From NCBI RefSeq assembly GCF_029360765.1, contig NZ_JARKNA010000013.1, forward strand, positions 62,001 through 126,000: 64,000 bases of DNA. The letters are read 5' to 3'. Positions 26,501 through 34,350 of the stretch are shown here, piece after piece (the first letter of the stretch is position 1; each line of letters begins with the position of its first letter). The position numbers were made by a program, and so were the translations under genes. The notes beneath the pieces are model-generated. The model saw nothing but the letters and a program-made list of their open reading frames with translations, made no database searches and was not told where the DNA came from. Source of the stretch: Terrimonas pollutisoli (GTDB taxonomy: Bacteria > Bacteroidota > Bacteroidia > Chitinophagales > Chitinophagaceae).

Positions 26501-26628
26501 TTGGAAGAGGCTTGATTGAAATTGTTTCTTCTTGTAATGTAGGGTAATAAATCAAGAAGCATGCCTGTTAAGAAATGGCATTGTGGAATAATGTGAACTA
26601 CGAACACGAACATTTTTGAAAAAACATC

Positions 26629-27270
26629 TTATCTTTTCCGGTCGAAATCCGCCGGGTTTTCACCCCATGCTTTTGTCTCCCATTTTAGTAATTGATTTGG
26701 GTATTCATTTTCCTTTAATCATTTTAATGCACGGGCAATCATGTCAAAGAGGGGTTTGTTTTTTTCACTTTTCTCATGATTAGTTCTTTCCTCTTTATCT
26801 TTTACCCATCCAATTGCATTTCTGCTATCCGAATAAATAGGTATAGTCAATCCCTTTTGTTTGCAATAGCCCAAAGCATGAACAATTGCCAGGAACTCTA
26901 CTATATTAATTGTGCCATCCTCAAAAGGCCCTTTCCTGAAGATTATATCTCCTGTTTTCATGTAGACTCCCTGATATTCAACTATACCTGTCGTAGTATT
27001 CCAGGCTCCGTCAACAGCAATACTGTCTTCAATCGGGTCGCCAATCAATTTAAGCTGATCTTCTGTTAGCTCCGGCTCAAAAAAATCTTTCCCTATAAAT
27101 TCCTTACTACCGCTGTTGAAAGCCTGTTCAGCCAGCTGTCTTGTTTTAAAAGATTTATAGACGGCTCCATGATACCCGTGAATCTGTGCACTGCAATCCT
27201 ACCAATTCTCAAATATTCCGGTTTGGCGGCCCTTCCACACTACGTAGTATTTGTGTTTTACTTTTGTCAT
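26629..27270 (-). pseudogene. Viroplasmin-RNase H family protein, inactivated by two in-frame stops
   Basis: Read from the ATG at 27270, the frame encodes the viroplasmin domain start (KYYVVWKGRQTGIFENW). It then meets TAG at 27199-27201 and continues in the same frame (GYHGAVYKSFKTRQLAEQAF), through the RNase H domain (AVDGAWNTTTGIVEYQG, EFLAIVHALGYC, YSDSRNAIGWVK), to a TGA at 26719-26721. After that stop the family's usual ending is still readable (LKENEYPNQLLKWETKAWGE, NPADFDRKR) up to a TAA at 26629. The TGA replaces the Trp expected in the conserved WL pair. There is no frameshift, so the copy decayed recently. A 109-residue fragment, 26719-27048, keeps most of the RNase H fold. Confidence 0.88.
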
Positions 27271-27286
27271 AACCTAAAATTTTAGC

Positions 27287-27341
27287 AATGTTCAAAAATA
27301 AAACATTTTTTTGTTTTAAATAAGAACATTCTTTAGTTTTG
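27287..27341 (+). promoter_or_regulatory. Promoter and inverted-repeat operator of the Panacea toxin-antitoxin operon
   Basis: A Bacteroidota-type promoter is visible: TTTG at 27310-27313, a 20-bp spacer, and TAGTTTTG at 27334-27341, 23 bp before the ATG. The perfect dyad AATGTTC (27287-27293) and GAACATT (27324-27330) brackets the -33 element. A half-site-like AACATT also lies at 27302-27307. This arrangement fits autorepression by the HTH domain of the antitoxin. Confidence 0.65.
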
Positions 27342-27363
27342 GATAAAATTTTCAAAAACCGTC

Positions 27364-28167
27364 ATGGCTACTACTCTTTCTCAAAAAGAAATTGGCAAAC
27401 GCATCATGGAACTCCGGAAGGCAAAAGGACTATCGCAGGATGATCTGGCAAAGAATATCGGCATATCCAGGTCTTCCCTTGTCCAAGTAGAGCTTGGCAA
27501 TCGATATGTAGATGTACTGGAGCTTTATAAGCTTTCACTTTTGCTGGAGTTTTCTTTAGATGAATTTTTGTCAAAAGATTTTGGTCAATCAAAAAAAGAA
27601 GAACTGGTGAATGAAAAGAAAGCAAAAGAAAAAAAAGAAGAAAGAATAGCCGTGCCGGAAATGAGTGTACCTAAATTTAAAAACATACTGCTCTACATTC
27701 TGGAAAAATGTGCAGGCAAGCCGAATGTAGGTGAAACAGTTTTGTACAAACTCCTGTATTTTGCTGATTTTAATTATTACGAAATGTACGAAGAGCATCT
27801 TTCAGGTTCCCGTTACAGAAAACTCCCTTACGGACCTGTACCTAAAAGATTTGAAAGCATCGTGAATTCAATGATCGAAAAGGAAGAGTTAAAGAAGATC
27901 AAGACAGAGTATTATAATAAAATACAGACCCGCTATATTCCTTTGATCAAACCTGACCTGACCAAACTAAAAGCGAGTGAAAAAGAAGTGATTGACAGGG
28001 TAATTGAACAAATGAGCGACTGGAGCGCAGCTACTATTAGTAATTATTCTCACAATGATATGCCATGGAAAGCTTCAAAGGAAGGTGACGAGATTAGTTA
28101 TGAGCTGGCTTTTTACCGCCGCCCACCGTACGCAGTAAGAACTTATAACGAAGATGAAGAATCATGA
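27364..28167 (+). CDS. XRE HTH-Panacea (DUF4065) antitoxin
   Basis: This 267-residue protein has an XRE helix-turn-helix at residues 8-66 (IMELRKAKGLSQDDLAKNIG, RSSLVQVELGNRYV). A lysine/glutamate linker (about 77-96) precedes a Panacea/SocA-like domain (about 100-245) with its hallmark blocks VLYKLLYFADFNYYEMYEEH, GSRYRKLPYGPVPKRF and SNYSHNDMPWKAS. Panacea is a neutralising domain paired with many unrelated toxins. The following gene, overlapping by four bases (ATGA), encodes a RelE-like protein, completing a typical PanAT operon. The HTH probably autoregulates through the dyad at 27287-27330. Confidence 0.9.
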   Translation: MATTLSQKEIGKRIMELRKAKGLSQDDLAKNIGISRSSLVQVELGNRYVDVLELYKLSLLLEFSLDEFLSKDFGQSKKEELVNEKKAKEKKEERIAVPEMSVPKFKNILLYILEKCAGKPNVGETVLYKLLYFADFNYYEMYEEHLSGSRYRKLPYGPVPKRFESIVNSMIEKEELKKIKTEYYNKIQTRYIPLIKPDLTKLKASEKEVIDRVIEQMSDWSAATISNYSHNDMPWKASKEGDEISYELAFYRRPPYAVRTYNEDEES

Positions 28168-28508
28168 AGTTTGAAGAATTGCCGGAATATCAAAAAGACC
28201 TGAAGCAACTGCTGAAGAAATATTGTACACTGAAACAGGATGTGGAATATTTGCAAAAAACATTAGAAGTAGAGCCGGATGCAGAGCCCCCTTTCAGTTA
28301 CAGAATAGAAGGATTAGGAATTACAACTTGTGTAGTAAAAGTGAAAAAGATCGCATGCCGGGCTTTGAAGGGACGAGGGGTGAATTCCGGTCTTCGATTG
28401 ATCTATGCCTGGTTTAAAACGGAAGAACGGATAGTAATGATAGAATTGTATCATAAGAACGACAAGGAGAATGAGGATAAAAACCGTATTCATAAACATT
28501 TTAAATAA
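28164..28508 (+). CDS. RelE/ParE-superfamily toxin partner of the Panacea antitoxin
   Basis: This 114-residue basic protein has a helical start (FEELPEYQKDLKQLLKKYCT), a central strand pair (CVVKVKKIACRALKGRG) and the characteristic C-terminal block GLRLIYAWFKTEERIVMIEL, followed by YHKNDKENEDKNRIHKHF. That block corresponds to the last strands and helix of RelE-type mRNA interferases (R-x-I-Y...I-x-L-I-x-I-Y-x-K). Catalysis would depend on these Arg, Tyr, Lys and His residues. The overlap with the antitoxin stop indicates coupled translation. Superfamily placement is by eye; the target could be ribosome-bound mRNA (RelE) or gyrase (ParE). Confidence 0.78.
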   Translation: MKFEELPEYQKDLKQLLKKYCTLKQDVEYLQKTLEVEPDAEPPFSYRIEGLGITTCVVKVKKIACRALKGRGVNSGLRLIYAWFKTEERIVMIELYHKNDKENEDKNRIHKHFK

Positions 28509-28716
28509 TTTCAATTATATCAGGAGATAAAAAACTTCTGCTTGTTATTTGACGGATATCACTATCATGTTGTTCTATACAAAATGAATAAGAACTTGCT
28601 GAGTTCAGCACCATTTGCGGCGTAACATCAGCAAACGTAAATATCGCACAAAGCCAGATCGCTATAATATCGTATTTTTTTTACCTTTCATCCGGGATTC
28701 ATATCAAAACATAACA

Positions 28717-30465
28717 ATGCTCACAATACTCAATTTCGAGAGTCATATAAACAGCGTCATCCTGCAACGGGGACAACAATATTACAGTAAGGGATATGTG
28801 GCATACATAGAAGAAACCGGAGATAATATCTGGTCGGCAGAAGTGGAAGGCTCCGAAACGTACGCCGTAGAGGTAACGTTGAAAAAAGATAATGAGATAA
28901 TCAGCTATAACTGCGACTGCCCTTACGACAGCAGCACCTGCAAACATGTGATAGCCGTATTCTTCGCCTTACGGGACGAAATGAAGAAAACAGAAAACAA
29001 AACCAATAAAATCACGAAGAAGGATGTGTTTGACAACCTGCTGCAATCTGTTAGCACAAAAGAGTACCAGGATTTCATACGTTCTTATGCTGCTAAGAAT
29101 AAAAACTTTAAAACAGACTTTGAATTGTTCTTTGCCGGTAAGGACAACAGGATTGATGTAGAAAAAAAATATACTGAACTGGTTCAAAAACTGATACGGA
29201 AATATTCTGACCGTGGTTATATTGATTACAGGGCTTCCTTCGGGCTGTCGAATGAAGCAAATAGTCTTTTGGAAACAGGTTTGGTTTATGTCGGCAAAAA
29301 TAATTTCAGGAATGCCTTTGCTTTGGCAAAAGCGGTTTTAAGGCCCATGATGGATGTAGTTGAGAGTTGCGATGATTCGAACGGGAACATTGGCGGGAGC
29401 ATCGAAAACGCCATCCATCTCCTGGAAACTATTACCATCTCCACTACAGCTGCCATTGATATAAAAGAACAATTGTATCGCTTTCTTCAAACGGAACTAA
29501 ACGATAAGGTTTATTTCGATTACGGCGATTTTGGGTACAACTTGTTTTCTGTATTCCAGAGCCTTGCAGTGCAATTGAACAAACCTGAAAAATTCTTAGA
29601 TTTTATTACTGCACAAATAGCCAAACTTACAGGCCAGTATGACGGATACAGGAAGGAATATTTCCAAAAAAGAAAGATCGAGTTTTTGCAACAAACCGGA
29701 AAAGTTGCTGAAGCCGAAAAACTGGTACAGCAAAACATGGATATAGTGGAAGTGCGATTGGACGAAGTGAACAAGGCTATTAAAAGAAAAGATTTTGTCA
29801 CTGCGAAAAAGCTAATTGCAGGCGGCATCAAAGTAGCCGAAAGCAAAGACCATCCGGGAACGGTAGCCCAATGGCATAAGGAGTTGTTACGCATTGCACT
29901 GCTGGAAAAAGATATTCCTACCGTGCGGCATTATACTAAGCATTTTGCTTTTGACCGGTGGTTTTCGACTGAATATTACAATCAATGGAAAGCAACCTTT
30001 ACTGCTGCGGAATGGCGGGAAGAAATTGAAAAACATATTGAGAAAACTATATACCAGGTTACAAAAGAATGGAACAGCAGCAAAAATAAATTCTGGAAGC
30101 CCGCCCATCCGCCTTTGCTGACAAGCCTTGCCCCGATATACATACAGGAAAAATATTGGGACCGGTTGCTTCCATTGGTGCAGCAGGCCAACAACCTGAA
30201 CACAACACTGGAGTACCATTCACATCTCGTAAAAAGCTATCCAGATGAACTCCTGGCCATCTACCTTCCGGCTTTGGAAGAGTTTGGCCTGAAATCCAAC
30301 AGTCGCAGTGAATATGCAGACCTCGTTAATAAGATGAAGAAAATCATTAAAGACATTCCTCATGGGAAAGAAAAGATATTGGATACTGCAAAACGGTTGA
30401 AAGAGAAATTCTCCTCAAGGCCCCGACGCCCCGCTATGATAGAAGAACTTAATAAAATACTGTAG
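28717..30465 (+). CDS. SWIM zinc-finger domain protein
   Basis: From the ATG at 28717 the protein has 582 residues. The N-terminal 90 residues hold a SWIM domain with ligands CDCPYDSSTCKH (CxC...CxH), preceded by RGQQYYSKGYVAYIEE, the standard SWIM lead-in. The rest (about 100-580) is alpha-helical and TPR-like (QLYRFLQTELNDK, EKLVQQNMDIVEVRLDEVNK, AKRLKEKFSSRPRRPA). Such proteins are common in Bacteroidota next to helicases or MoxR/VWA genes, but here there is no such partner. SWIM domains bind nucleic acid or protein; the function is unknown. A TTG 102 bp upstream opens the frame but adds a non-conserved stretch. The 208-bp gap before it shows no other feature. Confidence 0.85.
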   Translation: MLTILNFESHINSVILQRGQQYYSKGYVAYIEETGDNIWSAEVEGSETYAVEVTLKKDNEIISYNCDCPYDSSTCKHVIAVFFALRDEMKKTENKTNKITKKDVFDNLLQSVSTKEYQDFIRSYAAKNKNFKTDFELFFAGKDNRIDVEKKYTELVQKLIRKYSDRGYIDYRASFGLSNEANSLLETGLVYVGKNNFRNAFALAKAVLRPMMDVVESCDDSNGNIGGSIENAIHLLETITISTTAAIDIKEQLYRFLQTELNDKVYFDYGDFGYNLFSVFQSLAVQLNKPEKFLDFITAQIAKLTGQYDGYRKEYFQKRKIEFLQQTGKVAEAEKLVQQNMDIVEVRLDEVNKAIKRKDFVTAKKLIAGGIKVAESKDHPGTVAQWHKELLRIALLEKDIPTVRHYTKHFAFDRWFSTEYYNQWKATFTAAEWREEIEKHIEKTIYQVTKEWNSSKNKFWKPAHPPLLTSLAPIYIQEKYWDRLLPLVQQANNLNTTLEYHSHLVKSYPDELLAIYLPALEEFGLKSNSRSEYADLVNKMKKIIKDIPHGKEKILDTAKRLKEKFSSRPRRPAMIEELNKIL

Positions 30466-30619
30466 TGATTTTGGTCTACCATCCTTCCAAATCAGTCAGA
30501 CTAACCAAAGTTGTAGTGTTAAGCAGTGGACAGAACCCTGAACGGAGCGTCAAGGGACGATCATCCGTGTTAATGTCACTGGTATCAAAAATGTTTTTAT
30601 TATTTCTATTAACTCAACT

Positions 30620-33600
30620 TCACTTCTTCAACCTCAGATCCAGCGTACACGGAAATTCATTATTTATTTCCGGTGGTGGCGCATCATAGATAAACGGTGC
30701 ACGGTTATTTTCTACATAGTGTTCCGTCACAGAAAACCAGGAACGGACAAACTGCGGGCCCTGGCTATGCTCCGTTTTTCCAAAACGGCTGACACGTCTT
30801 GATTCGGCTTCAAAACTATTGACAGGGAATGTATCATAACTTCTGCCGCCGGGATGCGATACATAATAAGTGCATCCTCCGATGGAACGGCTGTTCCAGG
30901 TATCAACTATATCAAATGTAAGAGGCGTATCCACGCCGATAGTAGGATGCAATGCACTTGGTGGCTGCCATGCACGATAACGAATGCCGCATACATACTC
31001 GCCTTTGACAGGCGCAGCGGTTAACGGTACACGATAGCCATTGCATAATAAAATATAACGACTGTCATTGATGCCCTTCAGTTTTACCTGCACCCTTTCC
31101 AATGATGAATCAACAAACCTGGCAGTACCCGAACTGGACATTTCTTCACCCAATACATGCCAGGGCTCGATGCCCATGCGCAGTTCCATATCTATATCCT
31201 GGATACGCACCGATCCATAATGCGGGAAACGAAATTCAAAAAATGGTTTGAACCAGTTGATGTCAAAGGCATATCCGGCATTGTTGAGATATTCCACTAC
31301 GTCGGCTATATCCGCTTCGGCATAATGCGGTAATAAAAATTTATCATACAAAGCTGTCCCCCATCTTACCAGTTTATGTTTGTATGGTTTTTTCCAGAAG
31401 GCGGCAATCAATGCACGGATCAGCAGCATCTGCAATAAACTCATCCGCTTATGCGGTGGCATATCAAAAGCCCTGAATTCTAAAATACCCAAACGCCCCG
31501 ATGAAGAATCGGGAGAGTATAATTTATCAATACAAAATTCGGAACGGTGCGTATTACCGGTGATATCAGTCAACAGGTGACGGAATATCCTGTCCGTTAC
31601 CCAAAAAGGAATAAACCCTTTTTCGGGTACCTGGCTGAAGGCGATCTCCATTTCATATAAATTATCTTCCAATCCTTCATCAATCCGTGGCGCCTGGCTG
31701 GTAGGGCCAACAAACGAACCAGAAAATAGATACGATAAACCGGGATGATGTTGCCAGAAGGCGATGAGGCTGCGCAACAGATCAGGTCTTCTTAATAAAG
31801 GACTATTAGCAGGTGATGAACCACCAATCGTAATATGGTTTCCGCCACCGGTACCGGTATGTCTTCCATCGAGCATGAATTTTTCCGTGCCCAGTCTTGA
31901 CAAACGTGCCTGCTCATATAATGTATCTGTGTTATGACAAAGCTCTTTCCAATTCTTTGCAGGATGTATGTTCACTTCAATGACACCGGGATCAGGCGAT
32001 ACAACTAATCTTTCCATGCGGTTATCACGGGGCGGTTCATAGCCTTCAATGCGGACCTGCATATTTAATTTAGCAGCGGCTGCTTCTATAGAAGCTGTTA
32101 TATCCAAATAATGTTCGAGATATTCCATGGGTGGAATAAAAATATACAGCAAACCATCTCTCAGTTCTACACTCAGCGCCGTCCTGATAGTGGCTACCTC
32201 AAATGTGATCTCTGCTTCGGGTTCTTCTTCCTCCGTGGTGAGCCTTGTCGAACCATCTATATTCCACTTGTCTTTTTTCTTTTTATCTGCTGTGACTTCT
32301 TCTAATACTTGTGGTTGTATTCTTTGCTTTGGCGTCCGGCTATGATCTGATATTAATCCGTAGCGTGATGCGATAGTTTCATGAAAACGATCCAGTGCAG
32401 GTAACTCTTCAAACAAACTTCTTTCTACACGTTGCGGCATTTTTGCTTTTGCAATTACAGGCAATGAATCCAATGGCAGCCGTAATCCAATAGGTGAATT
32501 GCCTGGTATTAAAAAAAGATAATCACGGTTGAATACCCATTTACAACTTAGCCATTTGTCATTCCAGTAATTCCATTGCAGCGGTAATACATAACCAACC
32601 GGATCACCCAAACCCTGGTTGAGCAGTTGCGCTAAGGTGCGACGCTCTAATGGATCTTTTAAATTTGATTTTAACGGATCAATGTTTACCGGGTTTTTTC
32701 CTTCCGTCCATAAAAAATAAAACACATCTTCATACGCAGCACTTACATTGTCAGGGCTGACGGCTAAACGTTTTGCCAGCTCTTCCGTAAGTTTTTTTGC
32801 ATCATCATGTGTATAGGTTCGTTTTGTTTTTTCATGTGCAATGAGGTCAATATTTTTCCAAACAGGATAACCATCTTTTCTCCAGAACAAACCATATTGC
32901 CAGCGGGGTAATGGTTCACCGGGATACCATTTGCCTTGCCCGTAGTGGATCAATCCATCAGGGCCGAATTTTTCTCTTAACCTGTAAATAAGATCGTGAG
33001 AGAGGATCCGTTTCTCTTTTCCATCGGCCGCTGTGTTCCATTGGGCAGATTCCATATCATCAATAGAAACAAAAGTAGGTTCGCCCCCCATCGTCATTCT
33101 TACATCACCTGCTTCGAGATCTTTATCAACCTGGTAACCTATAGCATTTATTTCGTTCCACTGTTGTTCGGTGTAGGGCTTGGTTACACGGGGATCTTCA
33201 TAAATACGTGTCACTGTATTTTCAAAAAAGAATTCTACTTCGCATTTATCAGTAGCGCCAACAACCGGTGCCGCACTTGCATAATCAGGCGTACATGCTA
33301 ATGGTATATGACCTTCCCCTGCAAATAAACCCGACGTCGGATCTAATCCTATCCATCCGGCGCCGGGCACATACACTTCCGTCCATGCATGCAGATCGGT
33401 AAAATCCGCTTCAGGACCGGAAGGGCCATCCAATGATTTTTCATCTGCTGTTAACTGAACTAAATAGCCGGAAACAAAACGGGCAGCCAGTCCCAGATGG
33501 CGCAATACCTGCACGAAGAGCCAGGCTGAATCCCTGCAGGAGCCTAATGCTTTTTCTAATGTTTCTTCGCATGTCTGCACGCCCACTTCCATGCGGATGG

Positions 33601-34075
33601 AATAGTTGATGTCTTTATTTAATTTCTGGTTGAGGTACACCAAAAAATCATTGATGGTCTTTTTGCTTTTATCAATGCCTTCTAACCATTGCATGAGGCG
33701 GGGACCGCTTTCTTTTATTTCGAGATAAGGCACCAATTCTTTGGGTAACTGACCCTGGTATTGAAAAGGATAATTCTCCGCGTATTCTTCTACAAAAAAA
33801 TCAAAAGGGTTAATGCTGACCAGGTTGGCGATCACCTCCACTTCTATTTTTAACTCTTTCGTCCTTTCCGGGAACACTACTCTTGCCTGGTAATTGCCAA
33901 ATGGATCCTGCTGCCAATTGATAAAATGTTGCTTCGGTTCAATTTTAAGCGAATAGGATTCAATGGCCGTACGTGAATGAACGGCGGGACGTAAACGGAA
34001 TAGATGCGGGGAAACAGCTACTAACCTGTCGTAGGAATAAACTGTCTTGTGCCGGATCGCTACCCTTATTGCCAT
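30620..34075 (-). CDS. Transglutaminase-DUF2126 (predicted amidoligase) protein
   Basis: This 1151-residue cytoplasmic protein has an N-terminal bacterial transglutaminase domain (residues 1-80, AIRVAIRHKTVYSYDRLVA) and a transglutaminase core with triad C180 (ALGSCRDSAWLF), H229 (DLHAWTEVYVPG) and D245 (WIGLDPTSG). A DUF2126 region fills the rest (about 290-1151), with blocks RMTMGGEPTFVSID, HYGQGKWYPGEPLPRWQYGL, RHTGTGGGNHITIGG and LEFRAFDMPPHKRMSLLQML. DUF2126 is related to glutamate-cysteine-ligase-type amidoligases. The protein normally accompanies the ATP-grasp/alpha-E and small transglutaminase genes, which lie here 6 kb away at 21106-24580, beyond an island. It is convergent with the SWIM gene. 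Confidence 0.93.
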   Translation of the reverse strand: MAIRVAIRHKTVYSYDRLVAVSPHLFRLRPAVHSRTAIESYSLKIEPKQHFINWQQDPFGNYQARVVFPERTKELKIEVEVIANLVSINPFDFFVEEYAENYPFQYQGQLPKELVPYLEIKESGPRLMQWLEGIDKSKKTINDFLVYLNQKLNKDINYSIRMEVGVQTCEETLEKALGSCRDSAWLFVQVLRHLGLAARFVSGYLVQLTADEKSLDGPSGPEADFTDLHAWTEVYVPGAGWIGLDPTSGLFAGEGHIPLACTPDYASAAPVVGATDKCEVEFFFENTVTRIYEDPRVTKPYTEQQWNEINAIGYQVDKDLEAGDVRMTMGGEPTFVSIDDMESAQWNTAADGKEKRILSHDLIYRLREKFGPDGLIHYGQGKWYPGEPLPRWQYGLFWRKDGYPVWKNIDLIAHEKTKRTYTHDDAKKLTEELAKRLAVSPDNVSAAYEDVFYFLWTEGKNPVNIDPLKSNLKDPLERRTLAQLLNQGLGDPVGYVLPLQWNYWNDKWLSCKWVFNRDYLFLIPGNSPIGLRLPLDSLPVIAKAKMPQRVERSLFEELPALDRFHETIASRYGLISDHSRTPKQRIQPQVLEEVTADKKKKDKWNIDGSTRLTTEEEEPEAEITFEVATIRTALSVELRDGLLYIFIPPMEYLEHYLDITASIEAAAAKLNMQVRIEGYEPPRDNRMERLVVSPDPGVIEVNIHPAKNWKELCHNTDTLYEQARLSRLGTEKFMLDGRHTGTGGGNHITIGGSSPANSPLLRRPDLLRSLIAFWQHHPGLSYLFSGSFVGPTSQAPRIDEGLEDNLYEMEIAFSQVPEKGFIPFWVTDRIFRHLLTDITGNTHRSEFCIDKLYSPDSSSGRLGILEFRAFDMPPHKRMSLLQMLLIRALIAAFWKKPYKHKLVRWGTALYDKFLLPHYAEADIADVVEYLNNAGYAFDINWFKPFFEFRFPHYGSVRIQDIDMELRMGIEPWHVLGEEMSSSGTARFVDSSLERVQVKLKGINDSRYILLCNGYRVPLTAAPVKGEYVCGIRYRAWQPPSALHPTIGVDTPLTFDIVDTWNSRSIGGCTYYVSHPGGRSYDTFPVNSFEAESRRVSRFGKTEHSQGPQFVRSWFSVTEHYVENNRAPFIYDAPPPEINNEFPCTLDLRLKK

Positions 34076-34166
34076 ATTGTTTATCTGTTTTCAAATGAAC
34101 AAGGCGGAGCAATCGTTTCTTAAATTTAACGAGGAGTCAGGTGAAGATAAAATATATTCGGGAGAC

Positions 34167-34337
34167 GGGAACACGGATGACACCGGATTAGCTGGATTAA
34201 CACAGATTCTTAGTCTTAAGTCCGGTAAAATAAACCCGGGACAACGATTTGCTTCTATTCGTGCAATTTTGAAAGGATTTTCCTGCTTTCCAGAAACAAA
34301 ATCCTTTTAATCCGTCTAATCCGTCATCCGTGTTCTC
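34167..34337. repeat. Inverted pair of ACACGGATGAC...GGATTAG repeats upstream of fmt
   Basis: The left unit (34167-34208, GGGAACACGGATGACACCGG then ATTAGCTGGATTAACAC) recurs in reverse complement at 34300-34337 (AATCCTTTTAATCCGTCTAA then TCCGTCATCCGTGTTC). The pair occupies most of the 275-bp gap between the DUF2126 gene and fmt. A GTG that could extend the fmt frame (34330) lies inside the right unit, which is a reason to reject that start. Confidence 0.7.
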
Positions 34338-34350
34338 TACCTTCGCAGAC

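Noticed and set aside
26719..27270. Recoding of TGA as Trp or TAG as an amino acid in the RNase H gene
   Set aside because: TGA and TAG act as ordinary terminators of clearly complete genes in the window, so an alternative code is not supported; pseudogene is simpler.
28509..28716. TTG start giving a longer SWIM protein, or a small RNA in this gap
   Set aside because: The added residues are not SWIM-like, and I see no stem-loop with a T-run or promoter to support an RNA gene.
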